From the NCBI GenBank assembly GCA_036397875.1, contig DASWIC010000242.1:1-6143 (forward strand): DNA of 6,143 bases. The letters are read 5' to 3'. Positions 1-5,888 of this stretch are shown here, piece by piece; position 1 is the stretch's first letter, and each line of letters opens with the position of its first letter. The stretch is from SG8-41 sp036397875 (GTDB taxonomy: Bacteria > Pseudomonadota > Gammaproteobacteria > Burkholderiales > SG8-41). A program made the translations under genes and the position numbers. The notes below the pieces were generated by a model that had not been told where the DNA came from, ran no database searches, and worked only from the letters and a program-made list of their open reading frames with translations.

Positions 1-767
1 TCTCGGGCAAGTACCACGTCTTCGGCACCGACAAGGTAGGCCAGGACGTGCTCTACCAGGCGTTGAAGAGCATCCGCACCGGGCTCCTGATCGGGACGCT
101 GACGACGCTCATCATGCTTCCCTTCGCGATACTGTTCGGGGCGATGGCGGGCTACTTCAAGGGACTCGTGGACGATGCGATCCAGTATCTCTACACGACG
201 CTGTCCTCCATTCCGAGCGTGCTGCTGATCGCGGCCGCGGTGCTGATGATGCAGGTCTATATTGAAATCCACTCGGACCGCTTCGAAACCACCATCCAGC
301 GTGCCGATTTCCGGCTGTTCTGGCTGTGCTTCATCCTCGGAGTCGCCAGCTGGACCGGCCTGTGCCGCCTGATCCGGGGCGAGGCGCTGAAGCTGCGCGA
401 GCTGGAGTACATCCAGGCGGCGAAGGCGTTCGGCGTGTCCGATTTCCGGATCATCTCCCGGCATATCGTGCCGAACGTCATGCACATCGTGCTCATCACG
501 GCGGTGCTGAACTTCAGCGGCCTGGTGCTGGCGGAAGCGGTGCTGGCGTACATCGGCGTCGGCGTGGATCCGACGATGATGAGCTTTGGCGGAATGATCA
601 ACAGCGCGCGCCTGGAAATGGCGCGGGAGCCGATCGTGTGGTGGTCGCTCGCGGCGGCGTTCTGCTTCATGCTGCTGATGGTGCTTTCCGCGAACCTGTT
701 CGCCGACGCGGTGCGCGACGCGTTCGACCCGCGTATCAGCACGATGAGGCCCGTGCGCCGCGAATGA
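1..767 (+). CDS. Peptide-type ABC transporter permease (DppC/OppC/YejE-like), 5'-truncated
   Basis: Inner-membrane permease subunit of a peptide/nickel-family ABC importer. The reading frame is open from base 3, so the gene enters from the left; 254 residues are visible and the N-terminal membrane segment is missing. The first residues, HVFGTDKVGQDVL, match the family signature (LGTD..GRDVL) that precedes the permease core, so a GTG at 48 is not a real start. Hydrophobic segments follow at about 81-160, 195-235, 315-350, 480-550 and 645-715. The cytoplasmic EAA loop that docks on the ATPase lies at about 402-476 (EYIQAAKAFGVSDFRIISRH). The C-terminus (NLFADAVRDAFDPR) is typical of DppC/OppC. 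The downstream ATPase gene overlaps its stop by ATGA, indicating translational coupling. The fused ATPase next door favours a Yej-like arrangement over classic Dpp, but the substrate cannot be read from the sequence, so no symbol is given. Confidence 0.93.
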   Translation, partial: SGKYHVFGTDKVGQDVLYQALKSIRTGLLIGTLTTLIMLPFAILFGAMAGYFKGLVDDAIQYLYTTLSSIPSVLLIAAAVLMMQVYIEIHSDRFETTIQRADFRLFWLCFILGVASWTGLCRLIRGEALKLRELEYIQAAKAFGVSDFRIISRHIVPNVMHIVLITAVLNFSGLVLAEAVLAYIGVGVDPTMMSFGGMINSARLEMAREPIVWWSLAAAFCFMLLMVLSANLFADAVRDAFDPRISTMRPVRRE

Positions 768-2929
768 GCAACGCCCGTCCATTGTTGTGCGTCACGGGCC
801 TTCGAACGCATCTGTACACGGAGGACGCTGTCGTGCGCGCCGTGGACGGGGTCTCCTTCGACGTGCAGCGGGGCGAGACTTTCGCGCTGGTCGGCGAATC
901 GGGCTGCGGCAAGTCCATGACCGCGCTCTCGATCATGCGGCTGCTGCCGGACGCGGGCGGCATCGTCGGCGGGGCCGTCGAGCTCGACGGGCGCGACCTG
1001 CTGGGGCTGCCGGAGTCGGAGATGCGCGCGGTCCGCGGCCGGCGCATCGGCATGATCTTCCAGGAGCCCGCGCTCTCGCTGAATCCGGTCATGACGGTCG
1101 GCGAGCAGGTCGCCGAGGCGCTCCGGCAGCACACGACGCTCGCCGGTGCCCAGGTCGCGGCGCGCGTTCTCGAGTTGCTGGAGGCGGTGCGCATTCCCGA
1201 CCCGGCCCGCCAGCAGGACGAGTATCCATTCCAGCTTTCGGGCGGCATGAAGCAGCGCGTCATGATCGCAATGGCGCTGGCCTGCGATCCGGAGCTCCTG
1301 ATCGCGGACGAGCCGACCACCGCGCTCGACGTCACCATCCAGGCACAGGTGCTCGACTTGCTGCGGGAGCTGCAGATCAAGCGCCAAATGTCGATGATGC
1401 TGATCACGCACGACCTGGGCGTCGTGGCGGAGACGGCGCATCGCGTGGCGGTCATGTACGCGGGGGAAATTGTCGAATCCGGCACGCGGGAGGCGTTTTT
1501 CTCGCGGCCCGCGCACCCGTATTCGCGCAAGCTGTTCGAATCGCTGCCGACGCGCGCGAAGCGCGGCGCGCCCCTGGTGGCGATTCCCGGCAGCGTGCCC
1601 TCGCTCACGCGCGAATTTACCGGCTGTCGCTTCGCTGACCGCTGCGACTCGGCGTGGGAGCTCTGCCGCAAGTCCCCACCGGGCGTGTATGAGGTGGGCA
1701 ATGGACAGACCGCTCGTTGCCACCTGTACGCGCCCGGCGCCCGGAGGGATGAGGGCGGAGGGAAGAGGGATGAGGGAAGGCGGCGAGGCGCTCCGGAAAC
1801 TCCCCTCCTTGGCGAGGAGGGGTCGCCGCCGTCCAGCGCCCATCGCACGAACTTGCGATCTGGAACCTCCCCTCTCCAGTCGGGGGAGAGGGGCGGGGGT
1901 GAGGGTCGAGGCGGGGGTGGTGCGGTCCACTCACTTCTTCAGGTGCGCGACCTCAAGGTCCACTTCCCCGTCCGTCGCGGCCTGTTCAAGCGCGTCGTGG
2001 CGCAGGTCCGGGCGGTGGATGGCGTTACCCTCGAGCTCGAGGCCGGCCGCACGCTCGGGCTGGTGGGCGAGTCCGGCTGCGGCAAGACCACCGTGGGCAA
2101 GGGCATCCTGCGGCTGATCGAGCCGACGGGCGGGACGGTGCGCTTCGACGGCGTGGACTTGGCGCGGATCACTCGGGCCGAGTTGCGGCCGCACCGCAAG
2201 CACGCGCAGATCATCTTCCAGGACCCGTACGCCTCGCTCAACCCGCGCATGCGGATCCTGGAGACCCTGGAGGAGGGCATGACGGCGCTCGGCATCGGGG
2301 CCGGGCGCGAGGAGCGGCAGGCGCGCATCGACGCGCTGCTCGGCGAGGTCGGGCTCGATCCCGGGGTCAAGCTGCGCTATCCGCACGAGTTCTCGGGTGG
2401 GCAGCGGCAGCGCATCGCCATCGCGCGCGCGCTGACGGTCGAGCCCCGGCTCATCGTGTGCGACGAGCCGACCAGCGCGCTCGATGTCTCGGTGCAGGCG
2501 CAGATCCTGAACCTCCTGAAGGACCTGCAGCGCAGGCACGGTCTCGCCTATCTCTTCATCACCCACAACATCTCGGTGATCGAGTTCCTCGCGCACGAGG
2601 TGGCGGTGATGTACCTCGGGCGCATCGTCGAGCACGGGCGCGTCGAGGAAGTGCTCTCCCGCCCGAAGCACCCCTACACGCGGGCGCTGCTGTCGGCGGT
2701 GCCGGTGATCGATCCGGCGACGAAGCGTGACGTGATCCGGCTGCAGGGCGAGCTGCCATCCCCGGTGAGCCCGCCGGCTGGGTGCCACTTTCACCCGCGC
2801 TGCCCGGATGCCTTTGCGCGCTGCCGCGAAGCCTATCCGGACAACGCGCGCTTCACCGCGTCACATACGGCGGCTTGTCATCTCTACACTGAGAAATCCC
2901 CTCTCCCCCGGAAAGGGGGAGAGGGGTAG
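764..2929 (+). CDS. Fused double ABC ATPase of a peptide transporter (DppD-DppF/YejF-like) with repeat-derived linker
   Basis: Cytoplasmic ATPase that powers peptide-type import with the upstream permease. The ATG at 764 overlaps the permease stop (ATGA) and begins exactly where ABC homology begins; the frame is open further upstream only as a shadow. The product is 721 residues. First half: Walker A GESGCGKS 44-51, Q-loop Q100, signature LSGGMKQR 158-165, Walker B ending D182-E183, H-loop H216, then an oligo_HPY C-terminal domain with Cys 288, 294, 301 and 319. Second half: Walker A GESGCGKT 435-442, Q486, signature FSGGQRQR 543-550, D567-E568, H601, then a second oligo_HPY domain with Cys 674, 680, 687 and 705. 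Both ATP sites look intact. E. coli YejF, also a double ATPase, is about 530 residues. Part of the excess here is a Gly/Arg/Glu-rich linker (~325-391) and a short tail (~711-721), both translated from repeat DNA. An in-frame GTG at 1943 could start the second half separately, but no stop separates the halves. Confidence 0.93.
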   Translation: MSNARPLLCVTGLRTHLYTEDAVVRAVDGVSFDVQRGETFALVGESGCGKSMTALSIMRLLPDAGGIVGGAVELDGRDLLGLPESEMRAVRGRRIGMIFQEPALSLNPVMTVGEQVAEALRQHTTLAGAQVAARVLELLEAVRIPDPARQQDEYPFQLSGGMKQRVMIAMALACDPELLIADEPTTALDVTIQAQVLDLLRELQIKRQMSMMLITHDLGVVAETAHRVAVMYAGEIVESGTREAFFSRPAHPYSRKLFESLPTRAKRGAPLVAIPGSVPSLTREFTGCRFADRCDSAWELCRKSPPGVYEVGNGQTARCHLYAPGARRDEGGGKRDEGRRRGAPETPLLGEEGSPPSSAHRTNLRSGTSPLQSGERGGGEGRGGGGAVHSLLQVRDLKVHFPVRRGLFKRVVAQVRAVDGVTLELEAGRTLGLVGESGCGKTTVGKGILRLIEPTGGTVRFDGVDLARITRAELRPHRKHAQIIFQDPYASLNPRMRILETLEEGMTALGIGAGREERQARIDALLGEVGLDPGVKLRYPHEFSGGQRQRIAIARALTVEPRLIVCDEPTSALDVSVQAQILNLLKDLQRRHGLAYLFITHNISVIEFLAHEVAVMYLGRIVEHGRVEEVLSRPKHPYTRALLSAVPVIDPATKRDVIRLQGELPSPVSPPAGCHFHPRCPDAFARCREAYPDNARFTASHTAACHLYTEKSPLPRKGGEG
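1745..1779 (+). repeat. Heptanucleotide tandem array (5 units) inside the ATPase linker
   Basis: Five consecutive 7-bp units start at 1745, 1752, 1759, 1766 and 1773. All begin AGGG and four fit AGGGAWG; the second unit ends CGG. The array is 35 bp and is read in frame as part of the linker (residues ~328-339, RDEGGGKRDEG). Seven is not a multiple of three, so gain or loss of one or two units would shift the frame of the second ATPase domain. The units are imperfect, which should reduce slippage. Confidence 0.85.
1779..1859. repeat. Nested inverted repeats in the ATPase linker
   Basis: An outer pair, GGCGGCGA (1779-1786) and TCGCCGCC (1823-1830), encloses a tighter hairpin with an 8-bp stem (1802-1809 with 1815-1822, CCCCTCCT/AGGAGGGG). 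Just downstream is a 6-bp stem ATCGCA/TGCGAT (1842-1847 with 1854-1859). Such structures are normal for intergenic repeats but unusual inside a conserved ATPase. They encode residues with no similarity I recognise to ABC proteins. Confidence 0.75.
1869..1905 (+). repeat. CCCCTCTCC-type hairpin repeat, copy 1 (inside CDS)
   Basis: A perfect 9-bp stem, CCCCTCTCC (1869-1877) with GGAGAGGGG (1885-1893) and a 7-nt loop, is followed by a G-rich flank ending GGTGAGGG. The same stem and flank recur in the same orientation at 2898-2937. The element is translated as part of the linker (about residues 369-381, SPLQSGERGGGEG). Confidence 0.85.
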
Positions 2930-2937
2930 GGTGAGGG
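2898..2937 (+). repeat. CCCCTCTCC-type hairpin repeat, copy 2, containing the ATPase stop codon
   Basis: A perfect 12-bp stem, CCCCTCTCCCCC (2898-2909) with GGGGGAGAGGGG (2915-2926) and loop GGAAA, is followed by TAGGGTGAGGG. The TAG at 2927-2929 in the element's flank is the stop of the fused ATPase, and the stem encodes its last residues (SPLPRKGGEG). The element lies at the junction of two convergent genes. The hairpin could slow polymerase or protect 3' ends, but no T-run follows on the + strand and only ATTTC follows on the - strand, so I do not call it an intrinsic terminator. Confidence 0.85.
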
Positions 2938-2971
2938 GGAAGCGGGCGAGGGAGTGTTCTCGAGACCGTCT

Positions 2972-4384
2972 CTAGCTGCCGGTTGGCTTGCCGATGGAAG
3001 ATCCAGAACCGGTGCTCGTGCGCCCCGCGGCGGGTGGCTTGGCGGTTGCCGCCGCCTTTTTCTTCGCCGCCGGCGCCGCGCACGGCACCCGCTTCTGCGC
3101 GCCGCTGTCGCTCGCGACGTAACAGTACGCGCGTTTGGGATTGGAGCGGCGGGTTGCCAGCCTCGGCGCAGGCAGGTCGGGAAGATGCGGCTCGGCGTCG
3201 CCGCGCATCGGCACCAGCACCGTCTGCCCGGCGACGATATTCCTCCTGGCGGGGATGCCGTTGACTTCCTTCAACTCCGCCAGCGTCATGCCGTGCTTCG
3301 ACGCGATCTTCTCGGGCCGGTCGCTGCGCTTCAGGGTGTAGGCCTGCCACGAAACCAGCGGGCGGTCGTGGGTCTCAAGGTTCTTCTCGAAGACCGCGGT
3401 CTTCTCGATCGGCAGCACGATGGCCTCCGAGCCATCGGCCTTGATCACCGGCTTGTTATGCGCCGGGTTGAGGAACCGGAATTCCTCGAGCGACATCTCG
3501 GCGAGGCTCGCGGCGAGCTGGACGTCGATGTGGCGGAGCGTCGTGACGGTCGCAAAATAGGGCTGGTTGGGGATATCGAGCAGCGCAATGCCGTAGTGGC
3601 CGGGATTGGCGACGATATTCTTCACGGCCTGCAGCTTCGGCAGGTACTTGCGCGTCTCCAGCGGCATCGGCAGGCTCTCGTAGTCCGTCGGCAGTCCCCG
3701 CGCCTGGTTGCGCGCGATCGCCCGGCTCACCGCGCCTTCGCCCCAGTTGTAGGCCGCCAGCGCGAGATTCCAGTCGCCGAAATCGCCATGGAGTTTTTCC
3801 AGGTAGTCGAGCGCGGCGGAGGTCGCGGCCAGCACGTCGCGCCGTCCGTCGTACCAGAAGTTCTGCCGCAGCCCGTACTTCTTGCCGGTCGAGGGCATGA
3901 ACTGCCACATGCCCGAGGCGTGGGAGCGGGAGTACGCCTGCGGGTTGTAGGCGCTCTCGATCATCGGCAACAGCACGATCTCGGTCGGCATCCGGCGGCG
4001 CTCGACTTCCTCCACCACGTGGTAGAGAAAGTGGCTGCCGCGCTCGATCATGCGGGCGACATAGTCCGGATTCGACACGTACCACTGCTCCTGGCTTTCA
4101 ACCAGCGCGCCGTCCATGTCGGGCAGGCGGAAGCCGGCGCGGATGCGATGCCATAAGTTGGCCGGAGGAGGCGCGGGTTGTGGGGGCGGCGCTTCCACAA
4201 CAGCCGCCGGCTGAGGCGCTGGGGCGGGCACTGCTGCCGGAGGCGCGGGCGCTTGCTCCTTCGGGACGGGTGCCGGCGCGACGGGGGGCTCGGCCTTTGC
4301 GAGCCCATCTGGCTCCTGCGGCAAATATGCGCAGGCGCCGAGCAACCAGGCCGCGAGGCCCAATGACAGGACGCGGATCAGCAT
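2972..4384 (-). CDS. mltD: Membrane-bound lytic murein transglycosylase D
   Basis: Lipoprotein that cleaves the MurNAc-GlcNAc bond of peptidoglycan with formation of 1,6-anhydro ends, acting at the inner face of the outer membrane. The 470-residue product starts at the ATG at 4384. The signal peptide has lipobox LLGAC with lipidated Cys18, and Ala at +2 favours outer-membrane sorting. A Pro/Ala-rich linker (~31-75) spans to the SLT domain (~100-240), with catalytic Glu143 in PMIESAYNP, then SGMWQFMPSTG and AAYNWGEGAV. A single LysM domain is visible at ~346-392 (QAYTLKRSDRPEKIASKHG onward); E. coli MltD (about 452 residues) has two. The tail (~410-470) is Lys/Ala/Ser-rich with Cys421 and Cys435 and no recognised domain. 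A GTG at 4444 would add 20 residues, but these come from heptamer repeats and precede the signal peptide. No strong Shine-Dalgarno sequence is visible before the ATG. The gene converges on the ABC operon and has its own likely promoter at 4532-4560. Confidence 0.93.
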   Translation of the reverse strand: MLIRVLSLGLAAWLLGACAYLPQEPDGLAKAEPPVAPAPVPKEQAPAPPAAVPAPAPQPAAVVEAPPPQPAPPPANLWHRIRAGFRLPDMDGALVESQEQWYVSNPDYVARMIERGSHFLYHVVEEVERRRMPTEIVLLPMIESAYNPQAYSRSHASGMWQFMPSTGKKYGLRQNFWYDGRRDVLAATSAALDYLEKLHGDFGDWNLALAAYNWGEGAVSRAIARNQARGLPTDYESLPMPLETRKYLPKLQAVKNIVANPGHYGIALLDIPNQPYFATVTTLRHIDVQLAASLAEMSLEEFRFLNPAHNKPVIKADGSEAIVLPIEKTAVFEKNLETHDRPLVSWQAYTLKRSDRPEKIASKHGMTLAELKEVNGIPARRNIVAGQTVLVPMRGDAEPHLPDLPAPRLATRRSNPKRAYCYVASDSGAQKRVPCAAPAAKKKAAATAKPPAAGRTSTGSGSSIGKPTGS

Positions 4385-4403
4385 TGGGCCGTGCGGGAAA
4401 TGC

Positions 4404-4431
4404 GTGAGCAGTGAGTGGTTATTGGTGAGTG
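4404..4431 (-). repeat. Degenerate heptanucleotide array upstream of mltD
   Basis: On the - strand, four 7-bp units occupy 4431 to 4404. Two are exactly CACTCAC (4431-4425 and 4417-4411), the one between them is diverged (CAATAAC), and the last is TGCTCAC. The array lies in the mltD leader, 20 to 47 bases before the ATG. It is a second period-7 repeat in this window, with a sequence unlike the array in the ATPase gene. Confidence 0.7.
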
Positions 4432-4444
4432 GAAAAGGCCCCAC

Positions 4445-4463
4445 TCTCCCGCGTGCCGGGAGA
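4445..4463. repeat. Small inverted repeat in the mltD leader
   Basis: TCTCCCG (4445-4451) and CGGGAGA (4457-4463) form a 7-bp stem with a 5-nt loop. On the mltD strand a G-rich stretch and TTTT follow about 9 nt later, too far for a standard intrinsic terminator. It may be a leader hairpin or a fragment of the same kind of repeat found elsewhere in the window. Confidence 0.5.
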
Positions 4464-4531
4464 ACGCCAGATCAAAGCGGACGGAACCGTTGATCATGAA
4501 TCACCAAGCGAGCCTTTTACAGGAGCCGGGG

Positions 4532-4560
4532 ATGGTAGCCAAGCGCCGCCAAACCGTCAA
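4532..4560 (-). promoter_or_regulatory. Candidate sigma-70 promoter for mltD
   Basis: Read on the - strand, TTGACG (4560-4555) and TACCAT (4537-4532) are separated by exactly 17 bases. They match TTGACA at 5 of 6 positions and TATAAT at 4 of 6. An AT-rich block lies immediately upstream (4561-4625), as an UP-element region would. The inferred start would leave a leader of about 140 nt containing the hairpin at 4445-4463 and the heptamers at 4404-4431. No mapped start site supports this. Confidence 0.55.
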
Positions 4561-4625
4561 GATAAATAGTGTTATAAATCATGATATTTGCAACATAATC
4601 AAAAGTGTTTTACGAGGATTTGGTG
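4559..4625. other. AT-rich intergenic block between gloB and mltD
   Basis: A sharp drop in GC relative to the rest of the window, with runs such as ATAAATAGTGTTATAAATC and the palindrome ATCATGAT. No coding frame of interest, RNA gene or intrinsic terminator was found. It sits upstream of the candidate mltD promoter and downstream of the gloB stop, and probably serves as promoter-proximal regulatory DNA. Confidence 0.5.
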
Positions 4626-4667
4626 CAATCGTGGGCCGGGAGCGGGGTCCGCGCACCATTCACGCCG

Positions 4668-5438
4668 TCAGAAACTGTTTTTCCACTCCCGTATGGCCGC
4701 AAGCACGCTCACGGGATCCTGGAGCGGCTTGCCGGCGTAGCGATTGGCGGTGGCGACTACGGCAGGCTCGCGCACCCGGACGAACGGATTGGTCGCCTTT
4801 TCCTGCCCGATCGTGGAGGGCAGGGTCGGCAGCCCCTGGGCGCGCTGCTGTCGTGCCCAAGCCTCCAGTTCGAGCAGGGCGGCGTTCTCGGGATCGGCGG
4901 CCTTCGCGAACCGGATGTTGGACAGGGTGTACTCGTGGCCGCAATAGACGCGGGTCGCATCCGGCAGCCGCATCAGTCGGGCCAGCGAATCGTGCATCTG
5001 CCGCGGCGTGCCTTCAAAGAGGCGCCCGCATCCCGCGGCGAAGAGCGTGTCACCGCAGAACAGCATCCCGCCGCCATGAAATGCGATGTGGCTGCGCGTG
5101 TGCCCCGGTATCTCCAGCACTTCGAAGTCGATCGCGAAATGCGGCAGCGTGAACCGCGCCCCGTCCGCCAGCCGCTGCGTGACTTCGCGAATGCGCTCGT
5201 CGTGGGGCCCGTATACCGGCGCCTTCCAGCGGCCGAGCAGCCCGGCGTTGCCGCCGACGTGGTCGGCGTGGTGATGGGTATTGAGGATCGCGACGAGCTC
5301 CAGCTTCTGCGCGTCCAGATAGTCCAGGACCGGCCGCGCGTCGCCGGGGTCCACGACCGCGGCGCATCTCGCGTCGCGGATCGTCCAGACGTAGTTATCC
5401 GCAAACGCGCGGAGCGGGATGACTTCGAATTGGCCCAT
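4668..5438 (-). CDS. gloB: Hydroxyacylglutathione hydrolase (glyoxalase II)
   Basis: Cytoplasmic metallo-beta-lactamase-fold enzyme that hydrolyses S-D-lactoylglutathione to D-lactate and glutathione, the second step of methylglyoxal detoxification. From the ATG at 5438 the product is 256 residues, close to the usual family size. The binuclear metal site is complete: THHHADH at 54-60 (H55, H57, D59, H60), H113 in PGHTRSH, D130 in FCGDTLF and H168 in CGHEYT. The family segment GCGRLFEGT (136-144) follows D130, and the C-terminal substrate-binding region keeps KATNPFVR. A GTG directly before this ATG would add one residue; the ATG is chosen because it gives the common MxxxEVIPLRAFxDNYVW start. 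The gene begins 3 nt after the rnhA stop, so it is very likely co-transcribed and coupled. No clear terminator follows it. Confidence 0.95.
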   Translation of the reverse strand: MGQFEVIPLRAFADNYVWTIRDARCAAVVDPGDARPVLDYLDAQKLELVAILNTHHHADHVGGNAGLLGRWKAPVYGPHDERIREVTQRLADGARFTLPHFAIDFEVLEIPGHTRSHIAFHGGGMLFCGDTLFAAGCGRLFEGTPRQMHDSLARLMRLPDATRVYCGHEYTLSNIRFAKAADPENAALLELEAWARQQRAQGLPTLPSTIGQEKATNPFVRVREPAVVATANRYAGKPLQDPVSVLAAIREWKNSF

Positions 5439-5441
5439 CAC

Positions 5442-5888
5442 TCACGAGCGTCCGGTAATTTCGGCAACGCCGAGATTGGCGAGCTCGTCCGCCCGCTCGT
5501 TGCCGGCGTTGCCGAAGTGGCCCCGGACCCAGATCCATTCGACCTCGTGCAAGCCGGCCAGCTCATCGAGCCGGCGCCACAGGTCCACGTTCTTGACCGG
5601 CTTCTTTTCCGCGGTGCGCCAGCCCCGTCGTTTCCAGTCCCGGATCCATTTGCTGATGCCGAGGTGCACGTACTGGGAATCGGTATGGAGCTGCGCCCGG
5701 GTTCCATGCTCGAGCGCCTCCAGCGCGCGGATCACCGCTACGAGTTCCATCCGGTTGTTGGTCGTGTGCGCCTCTCCACCATGAAGCTCACGGATTCTCC
5801 CGTCCCGCTGGAGGAGCACGCCCCAGCCGCCGGGGCCGGGGTTGCCCTTGCACGACCCGTCGGTGTAGATCTCGACGACGCCGCTCAC
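5442..5888 (-). CDS. rnhA: Ribonuclease HI
   Basis: Cytoplasmic endonuclease that degrades the RNA strand of RNA-DNA hybrids, removing R-loops and primers. With the GTG start at 5888 the product is 148 residues, and catalytic residues fall at the same numbers as in E. coli RNase HI: D10 (YTDGSCKGNPGPGG), E48 (TTNNRMELVAVI), D70 (HTDSQYV), H124 (VRGHFGN) and D134 (NERADELA). This agreement settles the start. The hybrid-binding basic protrusion is present (W81, W85, K86-R88, W90). The GTG overlaps the TGA of the upstream methyltransferase (GTGA), and gloB starts 3 nt after the rnhA stop, so expression is probably by read-through and translational coupling. The frame is open upstream for another 80 codons only as a shadow of the methyltransferase gene. 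Confidence 0.96.
   Translation of the reverse strand: MSGVVEIYTDGSCKGNPGPGGWGVLLQRDGRIRELHGGEAHTTNNRMELVAVIRALEALEHGTRAQLHTDSQYVHLGISKWIRDWKRRGWRTAEKKPVKNVDLWRRLDELAGLHEVEWIWVRGHFGNAGNERADELANLGVAEITGRS

Noticed and set aside
257..1930. 557-codon open frame on the - strand opposite the permease and ATPase
   Set aside because: It lies antisense to two clearly conserved genes. Its Arg/His/Ala-rich composition, and a start that translates repeat DNA (LTPAPLPRLERGG), are typical of high-GC shadow frames.
2898..2926. Intrinsic terminator between the convergent genes
   Set aside because: The stem is strong but no T-tract follows on either strand, and the same element sits inside a coding region at 1869-1905.
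1943..2929. Separate dppF-like gene starting at GTG 1943
   Set aside because: No stop codon separates the two halves and there is no convincing ribosome binding site, so one fused gene is simpler. Internal initiation remains possible.
2954..4156. 400-codon open frame on the + strand opposite mltD
   Set aside because: It is antisense to a gene with an intact lipobox, SLT motif and LysM domain, and its composition is shadow-like.
4574..4615. FNR/CRP-like operator in the AT-rich block (TTGCA...ATCAA and ATCATGAT)
   Set aside because: The half-sites are spaced by 5 rather than 4 bases and one half is mismatched. The short palindrome is expected by chance in AT-rich DNA.
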